From assembly GCA_013396915.1 (NCBI GenBank), contig VWZL01002842.1, forward strand, positions 358,706 to 422,705: a DNA stretch of 64,000 nucleotides, written 5' to 3'. The stretch is from Stercorarius parasiticus. Taxonomy: Eukaryota; Chordata; Aves; Charadriiformes; Stercorariidae. The first letter of the stretch is position 1. The number at the start of each line of letters is the position of its first letter. Below are positions 36,476-48,562 of the stretch, piece by piece. A program made the translations under genes and the position numbers. The notes beneath the pieces were generated by a model. It was not told where the DNA came from. It worked only from the letters and a program-made list of their open reading frames with translations, and did no database searches.

Positions 36476-39400
36476 GCTACAATTTGCCACTACAGCACCA
36501 ATGAAATAATCATAACAGTCTTCCTATGTAAAGTTCTTTGAAGTACTCTTGAGACTTAAAGAAATCACGATGTAAGTGTAAAGTAATCCATATGGTCACA
36601 GTACAAACATTTTCAACAAACTATGATAACAATTGACATTTCATGTGTCCACAATGAAAACATACAGTCTTGCTTTTTGAAGGCCTGTTCAAATGTGGTA
36701 GTCATGGGAGCTGTGAAAGTAATGGAGGAAAAAAGAGAAAAAGAAACTTTCAGATTATAATTCTAAGAATATATTTCATGCAATGAAGATTTCTGAGAAA
36801 GTTGCTTCACTAGAAACCAGAAGGTAGAAGATGATGGCAACAGACAACAAGATGAATAGATACAATTAGCTGGGAGATAAGAGATACAATTTACTGGGAG
36901 ACAGTAAAGTGAGGGTGTATGTGCAGTTTCCAGAGCATAACAGTAAACACCGAGTAGACTGTCAGGGGGAGTACATGCTCTGAAAAACATGAACTGAGAA
37001 GGGCTGGAACTAACTTTAATTTACTGTCTCACAAAATGAGCTGCTGCTTTGCTTTTAATATTAAGAGGATATGGTTATAGCTCACTGTAGGTAATGTAGA
37101 TGTTCAGATAAGTTAATATAATTTTATTGAAACTTTACCAAAATGATAAACTGTAGTGCTTTTGAAGTAGCCATTTATTTGTGTATTTAAAAGCAAAGCA
37201 TAGATGTATAAAGGGCAACAGAGTATTGTGTAATTTAAATATAATAGCACATATTTATTTAGGAGAATTTTTTATTTTCTTAAAGAAAAACTGGCTTCTG
37301 AGAATACATTTGTAAGTACAGGTCAGGAGAGCTCTTTGCAAGCAACTCTGCTGATCCTTTTCATCAGTTCCAGTCTTCGACTATTTTCTAGGAGAAGCTG
37401 CATTTTTTTAATTTTTAATGTTGTTTTTCTGTAAATATTGAAAATGTGTATTTGAAAATTAGAAGATAGAGTGTGCAAGAAAGATGCTCTGAGGCAGTGG
37501 GACAGAGAACCAAAAGTGGCTGTACACTATTCCCTATGCTGTCAAGTTTAACTGGCCATTGAAGCAATTTATCTAAGGTTGTTTTCATGTTTCCATTTTG
37601 CTTTATTTTGAGTAATATAATTTAAAATCCATCCAGACAGTTTTTCTCTGACATCAGAAGAGGAAAGGCTAGGTAATCATTTCATATAGCAGAGGCTGAT
37701 ATCATAAATTACCAGCTTTAGTAAGGTCAGATAAACCCCCTCATATTTAGCCTCAGGTTTTGCATCTTCCTTCTGGCACTGCAATGCAGATGAATTTGGG
37801 ATGTGCCTGCCTGAAAAAGACATAGAAGTTAGTGTATATGAAATGTCCACTTGTTCTTACAGCATGTTAAACCCTCTGTAGGTGTCTCCCCAAACCAGGG
37901 TTTTCCCACCCAGTCTTATGAAGGCTCCAAAGGTGGAAAGTCTGTTGGGACGCAAAAGATCTCATGATGCCAGTACATTAAGGTGTAAGCTTCACCTTTT
38001 CCCTTCTCCCTTTGCTTTGGAGCAGTCATCTCTGTCCTTAAAGCCTGGCAGTTTGGGTATTTTAGGTGAAATTGCTACTCTTTTAGTGTTTTAAGGTAGT
38101 TAGTGAAGTTTCTTTGCTCATTAAGCCAGTGTTTGTTCAAAATTGTTATTTTCTGGAAATTGTTATTCACAGAAGTCCAAGAAACCTTTTTTTCTTCCTG
38201 AAAACCTGTTGGGAAACCTGACCTTGTTCTCTAAGACTATTTAATATAATATATTTGTTATCTGTATTTTCACAGTGCTAAGTAGCATGAACTGAACATC
38301 ATGATCCAATTTTAATTGGTGCTGTAAAAACACAGATGGAAAGAGAAGGGCTCCAAAACATGCAGAAGATAAGAACTACCTGATGGACAAATTTCAGTGG
38401 AGGAATACAAGGAATGAATCAGCCAATGCAAGTAGATATTGCTGGCAGTGGCTTCAGTGCACTCTTGGATTACACAGTTAATTCAGGTGAAAGTTTGTTT
38501 CTAATCTGGAAGTGCAGTTGATTGGGTTTTGGTGAGTCTGAGGGTTAGGCCAGTGAATCTGGATGCAATTTTACTGTTCAAAGATTGTGCTTATGTGCTG
38601 TTTTAAAATTTCTGCTTTCTAAGTTCCTGTGGTCTTTCTAATTGTTTAAACAGGTCCCTTGCTCAAGTCTTGTATTCAATTTACCACATGGCAGGAGTTA
38701 GTACTAAATAGAAGAAAGGTGCAGGTTGCCCAAGTATTCTGAAAGCAGAATGAAGTAGAAAATTAAAGATATTTATCTCCATTATTCTCTTTTAAACTTG
38801 TTATTAACGAATCCAAAACACAAAGAAAATGATAAATTATTATTCAGACTCTGAGAGCAATACATATTTTAATGGGAGGAAAAATAGACTGCTTCTTGCA
38901 TATTTTGCTCCTTCCTTTCTTTTCTGGAATAAATGAGGTTGCAACTGTTCTGTGTACATCCCTGCCTATTCTAAGCAGTTTTTAGATTATCTGATGTGCT
39001 TTCATGGCAGGCTGTATGAATTGGTACCAGTAGAGAGGTCAGTAATAACCAAAGCAGATTATCAGTGACAAGAAAACATGAATTGCATCTCAAGATCAAA
39101 CTTTTAATGGCATTAAGTTAACCTATAAATTTTTCAACATTGGTAAATGTTAGATAAATTTTAAAGGAAAAAGTCAGAGATATCTTAAAAATTACATTCC
39201 TGAATATGTGATGTGTTGGATGATATGTTTTTAGCTTGCATTTGGTGCTGCTTGCCTCAAAAGCTTCACTCAGTGAAGAGCTTTCTGTCATTTGGTTGCC
39301 AGCTTTTTCTCTGCCTCAGAAGAAAAGTTGTAGGCCTTTTCTCTGAAATTTGTATCTTTAAGTCGCATTTGCTGGATAAGTTTTATAAACAGATGCTACG

Positions 39401-42334
39401 ACAGCCAGCATACCAGCCTGTCTCCATACCCTGATGCCTGGGCTGTCCTGACAGGACCACCAGAGCCCTGGAGATGCCTCCAGTCCCACAGGGAGGTCAG
39501 AGGGAGCTGGACGTTAGGGAGGAGTCTCCAGGGCATGAAAACAGGCCCCATATCTCCTTTCTTGCACTTGCTGATTCCTGTTATTAACTGCGTCAGGATG
39601 CAGTATATGGGTAAGTATTTGGTTCTCCAGTAATCCCCAGGAAAAATGTTTTCCCTGAAGGATTGTAGTTATGTGGATTAGAAATGCTTTGAGCTCCCTG
39701 GGGGCAGGTAGCCACTCAACTCTCTTCTGTCTCCCTAGGCTGCACGCTACTCAAACAGGGAAACTTGAGTAAATAAATAAATATAACATAAATAACTGGA
39801 ACTTAGTGCCGTGTTTTACCAGCAGCAATACTACTCCTTTCTCTGAAAAAGAGAATTAGTAGTAGCTGTGCTTAAAATAAACCTGTTTGTTGTCAGTTCA
39901 GCCGTCTCAGCTGGCGTGCTTTTTTCAGTGATTACTGTACATCAACTGCCCAGCTGCAAACATTTTTTTTCGTCAAAACAACTGTAGGAGTAAGCCCTAA
40001 AAATTGCTTCAGCTCATATTGTTCCCATTAGATTACTGCATATTGTATTTTTAAACGTCCTTTGCTAACCTCATTTGTAATGCTCCATATTGCTTCTTTA
40101 AAAATATTCTAAACAAATTGCCGGTCATCCAGAAACATTGGACTATCAGGTAATCCTGATGGATTAGCATGTTTGCTATAAGTGTAATGAAGTGTATTTT
40201 ACCTGAAAAGGTTTTAATTAGGAAAGCATCAGAGATTTGTATAACACCAAACCATTAATCTGAAAATGGAATTATAGCAAAACCAGATGAACACACCTCA
40301 TCAACTAAAAGCAAATTTGCTATAATTATAGAAAATGACATAGTCTGTTTAATACATAAATTGCAAGATAATGAAATTAGGGGTCATGTACCTGAATAAT
40401 AGTGATTGTTTTTTGGAAAAAACCCCACACTACTGTACATAATGGAGTGGAAAAAGGGTTATGAAAAAAACTTTCCAGACAGTCTCTGATAACGATTGTA
40501 AGCTGAAAAAGACAAACATGATCTTGAAGAATATTTCTAGAAACATGGGCATTAAATCATAATGATTTTATAATATACTGTTGTGCTCACAATTTGATAT
40601 ATTTAAGAAGTTTTGGTAATTCTGAGACAAAGAAGTATTAAAAAAGGTCTCAAACTTCATATTCTGCAAATTTATTTGTGCTCTTTTTTAACTTATTTCC
40701 ATCATAAAATGTACAATAGAAGGGCAAAAACATCCCTAATGGAAGGAATGACTTAGTTACAAAAGTAGCTCTGTAAGTAACTGATTTTAAAAAGAGAAAG
40801 ACTGAATGTGTTCATGATAACATGGTAAGTCAGTCTGTTCTATAAACTCAGTATTATTTACTTATTTAATTAAAACCATGTCTGTGGATATCCAAGTAGA
40901 TCACAAAATAGTTACCGTTATGCATAACCAAGAGAGTTCAAAAGCCCTGAGATGATTTGTAACTTCATATTATCAGGGCTTATCTGTTCATTAACTTTGT
41001 TTTGTAGTTTTCATACAACTTGTACTGGTTTCAGAAAACTTGGAGTATTTTTCCCCAAGCATCTAGCATAGGTCTTTAAAAAGTAATAGCACATTTTATC
41101 ACTTTTGCCTTGGTACAATGTCCTAGGTAAGACAAATGATTGGGCTGATGGCCTCATACAAGGTTTTGGATCATCCAGCTACAGACTTTCAGTAATTCTG
41201 ATGCAGACCCAGACTCTGAACCAACATTTCCTTTTTGCACTAACCTAATGGTCAGTGCCCCAATCCAGATGTTGAACACCTTTACATCTGTTCTGCTAAA
41301 CATAATCAGATTTGTATTTTATTTTGGAGGATGAAAGTAGAATATGGTATCTGTCACTGTGGACTAACTATTGTCAGCATTGCCTAAATTTGTCAGTTTA
41401 ACAAAAAGCTTAGCAAAAAGCAAAGACTCTCACTAGGTTTTGACTAGGTTCATGACAAATTCTGACTGTAGCTGTATTACCAACTGGAATCCAGCTACAT
41501 GATAAAGAAAAGTGCAACACATTTGAGATCATTAAATATCTAATACTGATATTACATTCCTTTTATAAGTCATAAAGTGATACTGTAACAAAATACACAG
41601 CAAGCAAATCCTTGAAAAGAATAAATATAACTTGAAAGGTTTACATATCCTTTTACATTATGATAGATTGCTGGGTCACCTTCTGAAAGCACAAGTTCAT
41701 TAGGAAAAAAAACAAAAAGAGCAATGTGATATCAGAATTCAATCTTTATACAGAATTTTTTCCACTTTTAAAATATGTGAGAAATACACACGCACACATG
41801 CTTACCTAGATTAAGAAATACAACTCATGTAAGACTCATTAAATGGAAGGTGACAAGTTTTGTGATCACAGTTGGTGGATCAGCTAAAATATAAGCATGA
41901 CGTAGGTGTCATGCTTGTAGACCTTGGGAAGTATTCTAACCTATACAGTCTGGTTTCACAGAAATCACAGCATCTCTGCAAACATAATTGCATTAAAATC
42001 CATTGATACAAAAAACGCCATTTCAGCTATTAATATTACTTTATGAAGACCTCTTGCCTTGTAGTATTGTTACAGAACTGCTGATGCAATATGTTCTTTG
42101 AAAATACCTTCCTTCGATATTTTGTATGCCTCAATGATTCATATTTCAAATGAAATTACACTCACATGCTGTAACATAACATCAAATATTGTGTTCATAG
42201 AACTTTTTGTGACAATGATTAACGATATTTCTTTTCAATTGCTAAAATTTTTGCTTTCCTCAGTCTGTTCAAACCAATAATTCAGGCTTATTTAACTAAA
42301 CTAAAATGACTAATAGAAAGACACATTAAAATAA
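36476..42334. other. 5.9 kb of single-copy DNA, no gene recognised
   Basis: Very A+T-rich. A G+C-rich island of about 200 bases lies at 39410-39600. Short open segments with splice-like ends are frequent on the minus strand (for example 37713-37810, 38079-38152, 40070-40202), but they encode nothing I recognise. One short hairpin is at 41893-41916. Confidence 0.5.
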
Positions 42335-42423
42335 TTATATATGTATAAAATAGATACATATTTTAATATGTGTAAAATATATACATATACATATGTATAA
42401 AATATACATATATAAGTATAATA
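42335..42423. repeat. AT-rich low-complexity tract
   Basis: Imperfect repetition of ATATGTATAAAATA-like and ACATATAC-like words over about 90 bases, running directly into a TG dinucleotide array. Confidence 0.85.
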
Positions 42424-42448
42424 TGTGTGTGTGTGTGTGTGTGTGTGT
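42424..42448. repeat. (TG)12 dinucleotide microsatellite
   Basis: Twelve uninterrupted TG units plus one T, long enough to be length-polymorphic. It abuts the AT-rich tract. Confidence 0.95.
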
Positions 42449-42741
42449 AAAAGATAGTTTGAATACTGCAGTAAATATCTCATAACATGCCAGGGTTAGA
42501 AATATCTGTGTTTTGTTTATCAAAAAGGAAATCTCATAAGTAAAACTTGTGCACACGGGAAACTGACAGACGTTTCTTGCCTTTGTCTTTGATAGAGCCA
42601 AAATATTATCCCAGAGATCTGTTGGATAGATAGTTCCAATTATAAACTGAAAAGAAACAGTAATCAGGAACTAAGTATTTTTTCTATGACAGACAGGAAA
42701 CAGAAATCTGTTTTGCTAATACCTCTTTTTAAAGTGCTGCC

Positions 42742-42759
42742 TTTTTTTTTTTTTTTTTT
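42742..42759. repeat. Poly-T run
   Basis: An 18-base T homopolymer. It lies about 100 bases from an LTR-like fragment and could be the reverse complement of a retroposed poly-A tail. I see no retroposed gene on its left side to support that. Confidence 0.8.
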
Positions 42760-42859
42760 AGATTTACCAAAATATTAACTTCTGGCACAATTAATAAATG
42801 AAACCAACACAAAATCGGTTCCAAATTTAATCCTGTCACTGTAAAAATAAGATGAATGT

Positions 42860-43022
42860 GTTATTGTTTTGGTTTGACCCTGGTAGGCAGCTGAGCCCTG
42901 TGGAACCACTCACTCGCTCCCCCGTGGTGGGAGAGAATTGGAAGGGTAAAGGTGCAAAAACTCGTGGGTTGAGATAAAGGCAGTTTAACAGGGAAAGCAA
43001 AAGCTGCACACGCCAGCAAAGC
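42860..43022. mobile_element. Probable avian LTR-retroelement fragment
   Basis: About 160 bases that differ in composition from the surroundings: TTGACCCTGGTAGGCAGCTG, then CACTCACTCGCTCCCCC, then GAGAATTGGAAGGGTAAA, then AAACTCGTGGGTTGAGATAA and AGGGAAAGCAAAAGC. I recall this order of blocks as a repeat found many times in introns of non-galliform birds and attributed to endogenous retrovirus LTRs. No gag, pol or env sequence is present, so at most an LTR piece. The family name and orientation are not certain from sequence alone. Confidence 0.55.
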
Positions 43023-46000
43023 AAATTGCTTTGATGATGACCCAAGGTTGTTTAGATAACATTACAAAATTGTGTGTCTTAATCTTTCTTTTTTCGGGCT
43101 TAATGTGTTAGAAGTATTAATCACATGGCTACAAAGTTTAAGTTGCTTTTTTATTTCCAAATATTTTAGTAGTCATAGATATCATCAATAGAGATCAGTA
43201 CGAAAAAACATGTTTTCCAGCTACGTAAGTGGAGACATGAATCTCAGGTATAAGGATATTAGCTCAAAGGCCTGTATCAGTCTTAACCTAGTTTCTTTCC
43301 AAGTCACGCTAATGTTATTAGTTGAAACCAATGTCCAGTTCAAGCTACCATTGTAGATCTACTATTGTTATAATGGCCCTTGGTATTGATGTATCCATGA
43401 TATATGTCATGTACATATCTAAACTGTAGCAGATACATAGGATTATCTACATAAGCTGTACCAAAATATTATTTCTGCGTGCTGTATTGATAAAATATGT
43501 ACAATTTAGCAGCACTGTGTGTTCATATCAAAGCAGAAAAAATATAACACCCACAAAGAATTCTAGTTTTCCCTTCGAGCATTGTTATTTTCCTGTATTA
43601 GAAATGGGATTCAGAGACAGATCACAGCTCCCTGTGTAGAGTTGTCTTCTTTGGGGTAAGCCAAGTAGGTCTCCAGTCTCCTCTGAGTATGGTGATCAGT
43701 CGCCCAACTGAGCAGACAGTAGTCTAATGTCATTTTGATTTCCTGCGACATCACAGCTGGCCTCCAGCTGCCAGTCCAGACAGTCTCGGTGCTCACTTTG
43801 CACCTCCGTCATATTTGTGGCTGGCTCAGGTACTCCAGGGTCTCTATATTTAAGTAGATGAGTCAAACAGTAGGCTTTGTAAGCTGGAGCTGAATTGCAC
43901 CCAAGATGGCATTAATTTGACACACACTGCATTAGTCTTTAGCAGGAGCAGATCTGTGGTCAGGCTTTCTGCCTCAGTCAGAGATACAGTTTTATATTGT
44001 TTTTTCTGTATTGTTTGTATTGGTTTTTATATAACATGACTTTTCCCACAGTAATATGCATGGTGTAAGAACTTAAGCAGGTAAGGAAAGGGAATACAGT
44101 TACATCGTGCTTGGGAAAACTAATAAAAAAATTGTAAAGCAGCTAATCTACAGAAACATTGAATAGACACAACTGCTTTGAAAAGTGAGGGGGCTTCTTG
44201 TTACTGAACAGAGGAAACAGTTGGGTTCATTCAGGTTACCTATTTTAGGCCTATAGTGATTCTAACAGCTTTAGTTTACTTCATCCTGATGAGCCTGAGT
44301 TTTAAACATGAACAGTAATATTGTTTCTGTTTAGACATTACTAATTGTAGCATCTGAGAGACAGAGATGTCTAGCCTCAACACTGTGATTTTGGAGGAAT
44401 TCATATTCCTCCAATCATTAACGGAAATATCAAGGAACTCCAAATGTCACTGAAAACTGATCCAGAATATCCAGTTGCTGTCTCTTTTTTTTGTCTATTT
44501 AGGGAAATCAGGTACCTTTACATAGTGATTCATTTCTCCTGAGTACCAAAAAATGGGCCAACTAAGGTCATACAGAAAAAATTTCAGACATATATTGGTA
44601 AGGAAAAGAGATGGAAGTAATATTTAAATTATGTAAATTATGTGAATGTGAATTATCAAATTTTCTAAGAATATTTTTTCTTCCTTATAATAAATGGCAT
44701 AAATATTATAAGAACTCTTAAATATAGAGAGCTGCTTCAGAACTTCACTGTGTGAGTGTTTGTCCCTAAGACCTTCTAGCCACAGTGTTAATCAAATGAA
44801 CTAAAGTTTATTGCTGCTTTAGGTTTTTCTCATCTCATTTATGTAAGGAGATGCCTACTGCTCACTTGCACAGTCTAGCACCTCTAGGCTAGTGACATGT
44901 TGGAGTCACTACAGAAGTGCAATAAAACATATGGGTCCACAACAGCTGGGTACTCTGCACAGTATTAGACAAATTGATTTCATACTAATTTTTTTTTTTT
45001 TTCAGATCAGCCAGAGGTTGTTTATTTCATTATCTTTCCTTGAAAGTTACATAAGCAGAGAGATTTTCAGTCTCAGCTCTCCAAAACGGGTCTGTCCTTT
45101 TTTTTTTCCTTATTTTGTTTTATTCTAGACTATTAAAAAAAAAAAAGAGGTTATTTTTAAAAAATCTGTCTTGCTAGATGGTAATTCTATGCCTCTCATC
45201 TTAGATGAAAATTGTATTTTTTATTCCTGTGTATTTCCGATGTTACTTTTTTTTATTAGAAGCAGGATTTTATGTTAACATTAAAGAAAACTATGCATCA
45301 TGAACTATTGCATCATGAAAACTTTTGGGTCATCTTAATCTTGTCCTCGGCAATGAGAAGCTTAGCACAGGTTGCAAAACTTGACTGAGAAGCAGGCAGA
45401 CTCTTCATAATAGACTGTGCATAATCTCATGTCATCATGGCTAGATTTGAATACAAATGTGAGCTACACCTTGGACTGCAAACCGTATACCTTTATATTT
45501 CTTTACCACTCCATTCAGTTCCATTTTCAACCATCTGGAACTGTGTGCAAATTCATATCCTTTATGAGTTAAAATTTGACAGAAAACATTGGCTCTGTTA
45601 TGAGAAAAGTTTTGCGTACTATGCACTGTTCCTCAATTCGCCTTCTGTACACCAGTTTCCTCCACTAATTTGTTAGGGGTTTGCATAAGTAAATGACAGC
45701 TTCCAGTAAGGGCTACAAAAACACTGTGCACGGGTCAACCAGATATGCATGCTCAGCTTTTACCATCAATCAAATCTGGGATAATTGAAACTTCCAAATT
45801 CATGACTGAGTGCTTCATGGACGCCAATATTTGTTCATACCCTTTCTACCATAAAGTTAGTTTTTCTTCACAACAGTAATTGAAAACATGTCCCAGGAAC
45901 AGCAGCTAAAAAGAACATGTAATCAAATAGCAACATTTTAGAGTTTTCTCTAAAGCAAGAATATTCTCATGTCTTTAATCTTCTCCAAATGCCCTCCCCA

Positions 46001-48149
46001 TTTTTTCCCTTCATGACAGTTTGTGAAAGAGAACCAGACAAAAAAAACGGAGAAAAGAATCAGACAAAGCCTACATTCAAAGTCTTCAAATTTAAACCAT
46101 TTGTGAATATACATATAGAAAACTTCATAGCAAATGCAAAGGGTATAAAATACAGATCTGGATAATAGTTAATATAACTGCTTACAGATATTACACAAAG
46201 TGAGGAATTTATGGTCTGTTTGAGGTCATTTTAGAACACACCCTAATTACAGAGTAGCTATCAATCACGAAAAACAGATGAAACAGCACTATTCTTTAAG
46301 CAGTCTAAAATTATACAGTATACATCAAAATGGGATACTCATCATCATTTATTTTGTTGTATTCGTGGTTGTGGCTAAAGAACAGAAAAACAGAGCTTAT
46401 GTTGACAAAAAAGATTTTATTTCTTCTTATTTCAATGAGTAAAATATAAATAACAGCTCCAGCAATCCTTCTAACCTTAAATCTATTCATATATATGAAG
46501 TCCTTACATAATGATGGTCTCAAAACTTTTGTTGATACATAGTATAGACTGATTTTATACTAAAATACACTAACACTAAGCTTTCATTATTAAAGGAATG
46601 TAATGTGAGGAAAAATTTCACAGAATGGTTCTGTATAATATTAATAGTGAAATAAAATTATTCAGAATGACAGGATGAGGCTGCAAGGCATGAAAATTGC
46701 GTGCAGTCTGGTACGCAAAAATGTGAGTGTCCATAAATTTGTTTTTATTTTCTCCCCTGATGTTTTTCATTGAAGAACAGTTCTAAGATGCCTGAAGTGT
46801 TGTCAAATGGAACTCACAACATTTGAAAGGATCGCCACATGCTATTTTTTTCACTTTGTCTCTTGAAGTTTCAGAAAATGCTATGGATGCCAGTAGACAA
46901 CCATTATAATACTCTTCCATCCTGCAGGACTGAAATAAGCATAGTTACTAACAAGAGTAGACCACGTAGTCATAATGATGCTTTGCTGCCAAAGGAAAGT
47001 GTAAGGGCAAAGGGAGCCGTTGGATACACAGACTTGGCAGTCTCCTGGATGTCAGCACTAGAAATATCTTTTGTGATATATGTCAGGCCTTTCAGACTAT
47101 TCTGAATATTCCAGATTAACTGAGAAGACATTTGGATTTCACACTTTCACTGGGAGAGGTATTTTTAAAGTCTTATGCTAGCATTTTATTGAGGCTTTTT
47201 GACTACTCACCTGTGCCTGGAGAAGTTCTCCAATCTGTCACTCATGAGGCTCTACTCTGAAGGCATGATTAGATAGCTCCTGGAAATGAAAGATGTAAGC
47301 AGTGTCATAAATGACTGCTGTCTCCCAAGACATCCTCATTTTGCCAGAAGAGCAGAATATTGCAACTGGACAAACACATTCTTGATTTCAATTGGGATGA
47401 CTTACAAATACAGGGAATAGGTAAACATTCTGTGTCTGGAGGGCACATAAATATGACCTAGTAATAATGAGCAGCAAATCTCATTCACTATACCTCAGAA
47501 ATACAGTTTTTCTTTATAAAAATTCATGGTGAGATAACAAGTGGTAAAATGCCTGTAGCATGCTTAAGGATGGTACAGTATTTTCTCTTTTTCCATTTGC
47601 TGGGTCTAGTAACACAGACTTCTAAATTTACAGAATTGCTGTGTCCTTGGTCAAAATTAGAGATCATATGGCCTGTAAACTATGATAACCATTCATTAAA
47701 TATTTTCTTTCTTCATTTCTCAAACATGTCACTTAAATGACATTGTACCTTCTCCAAAATCAATGTAACTGCTAGAGATTAAAGATAAAGTCCCAGCCAA
47801 CATAAAATTTTCAGTGACTTCACTGCATCTAGGATTTACATCAACTCACTGAGTTGTTCTGTCGGGACGTAAGGGCAGATTCTGAAGCAATTCATAGAGC
47901 ACTACTAGATATTATAAAATATTATTTATTGTTGGTAGCAAAACTCAAACGCTGTTGAATGCACCAGAGAGAAAAAACATCCAAATGTTACATTTCTCAC
48001 CCTAGGTAACTTGAAGTATAGAGTCCTTTTTACATTAGAGGTTTTTGCTGGGTTTTTTTGTTTGTTTTGTTTACTTTTTAGCCTTTTATTTGAATGGATT
48101 CAGCACATTTTTAACATTTCAGAGATCATGATTACTGTGTCTGTGATTA
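43023..48149. other. 5.1 kb of single-copy DNA, no gene recognised
   Basis: A+T-rich with long T runs (44988-45002 and 45099-45108) and A runs (45133-45146). A more balanced stretch lies at about 43600-43830 and has one 61-codon minus-strand frame. No repeat family or RNA gene was recognised. Confidence 0.55.
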
Positions 48150-48562
48150 CTGTTATGAAGAAAGGCTGAAGAATTTGGGTCTCTTCAGTCTGGAAAAAAG
48201 ATGACTGAAGGGGGACCTTATCAACGCTTGTAAATACTTAAAGGGTGGGTGTCAGGAGGATGGGGCCAGGCTCTTTTCAGTGGTGCCCAGTGACAGGACA
48301 AGAGGTAACGCGGACAAACTGGAACACAGGAAGTTCCATCTCAACATGAGGAGGAACTTCTTTACTTTGAGGGTGGCAGAGCACTGGAACAGGCTGCCCA
48401 GAGAGGTGGTGGAGTCTCCATCTCTGGAGACATTCAAAACCCACTTGGATGCGTTCCTGTGCAACCTGCTCTAAGGTGACCGTGCTCTGGCAGGGGGGTT
48501 GGACTAGATGATCTCCAGATGTCCCTTCCAACTCTACCATTCTGTGATTCTGTGATTCTGTG
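48150..48562 (+). mobile_element. CR1 LINE, 5'-truncated, complete 3' end
   Basis: The fragment starts near TGAAGAAAGGCTGAAGAATT (ORF2 C-terminal EERLKNLGLFSLEKR-type region). It contains the open block [20 protein letters not shown] and then [20 protein letters not shown], a stop, and the 3' UTR with GGGGGGTTGGACTAGATGATC and TCCCTTCCAACTC. It ends in exactly three ATTCTGTG octamers (48539-48562). A stop in the SLEKR region (AAAAGATGACTGAAG) breaks the frame. Same subfamily as 21694-21985. Confidence 0.95.

Noticed and set aside
40203..40259. 57-base minus-strand segment with excellent acceptor and donor (TTTTCAG|GTAAAA)
   Set aside because: All three frames contain stop codons, a clear example of a pseudo-exon with perfect signals.
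42335..42601. Minus-strand 88-codon ORF
   Set aside because: Its C-terminal half is the translation of the TG and AT repeats (HTHTHTHT, YIC-type runs).
45051..45129. A minus-strand exon-like segment after a T-rich acceptor, first read as open
   Set aside because: On recounting the A10 homopolymer the frame contains a stop, and the other two frames stop at once.
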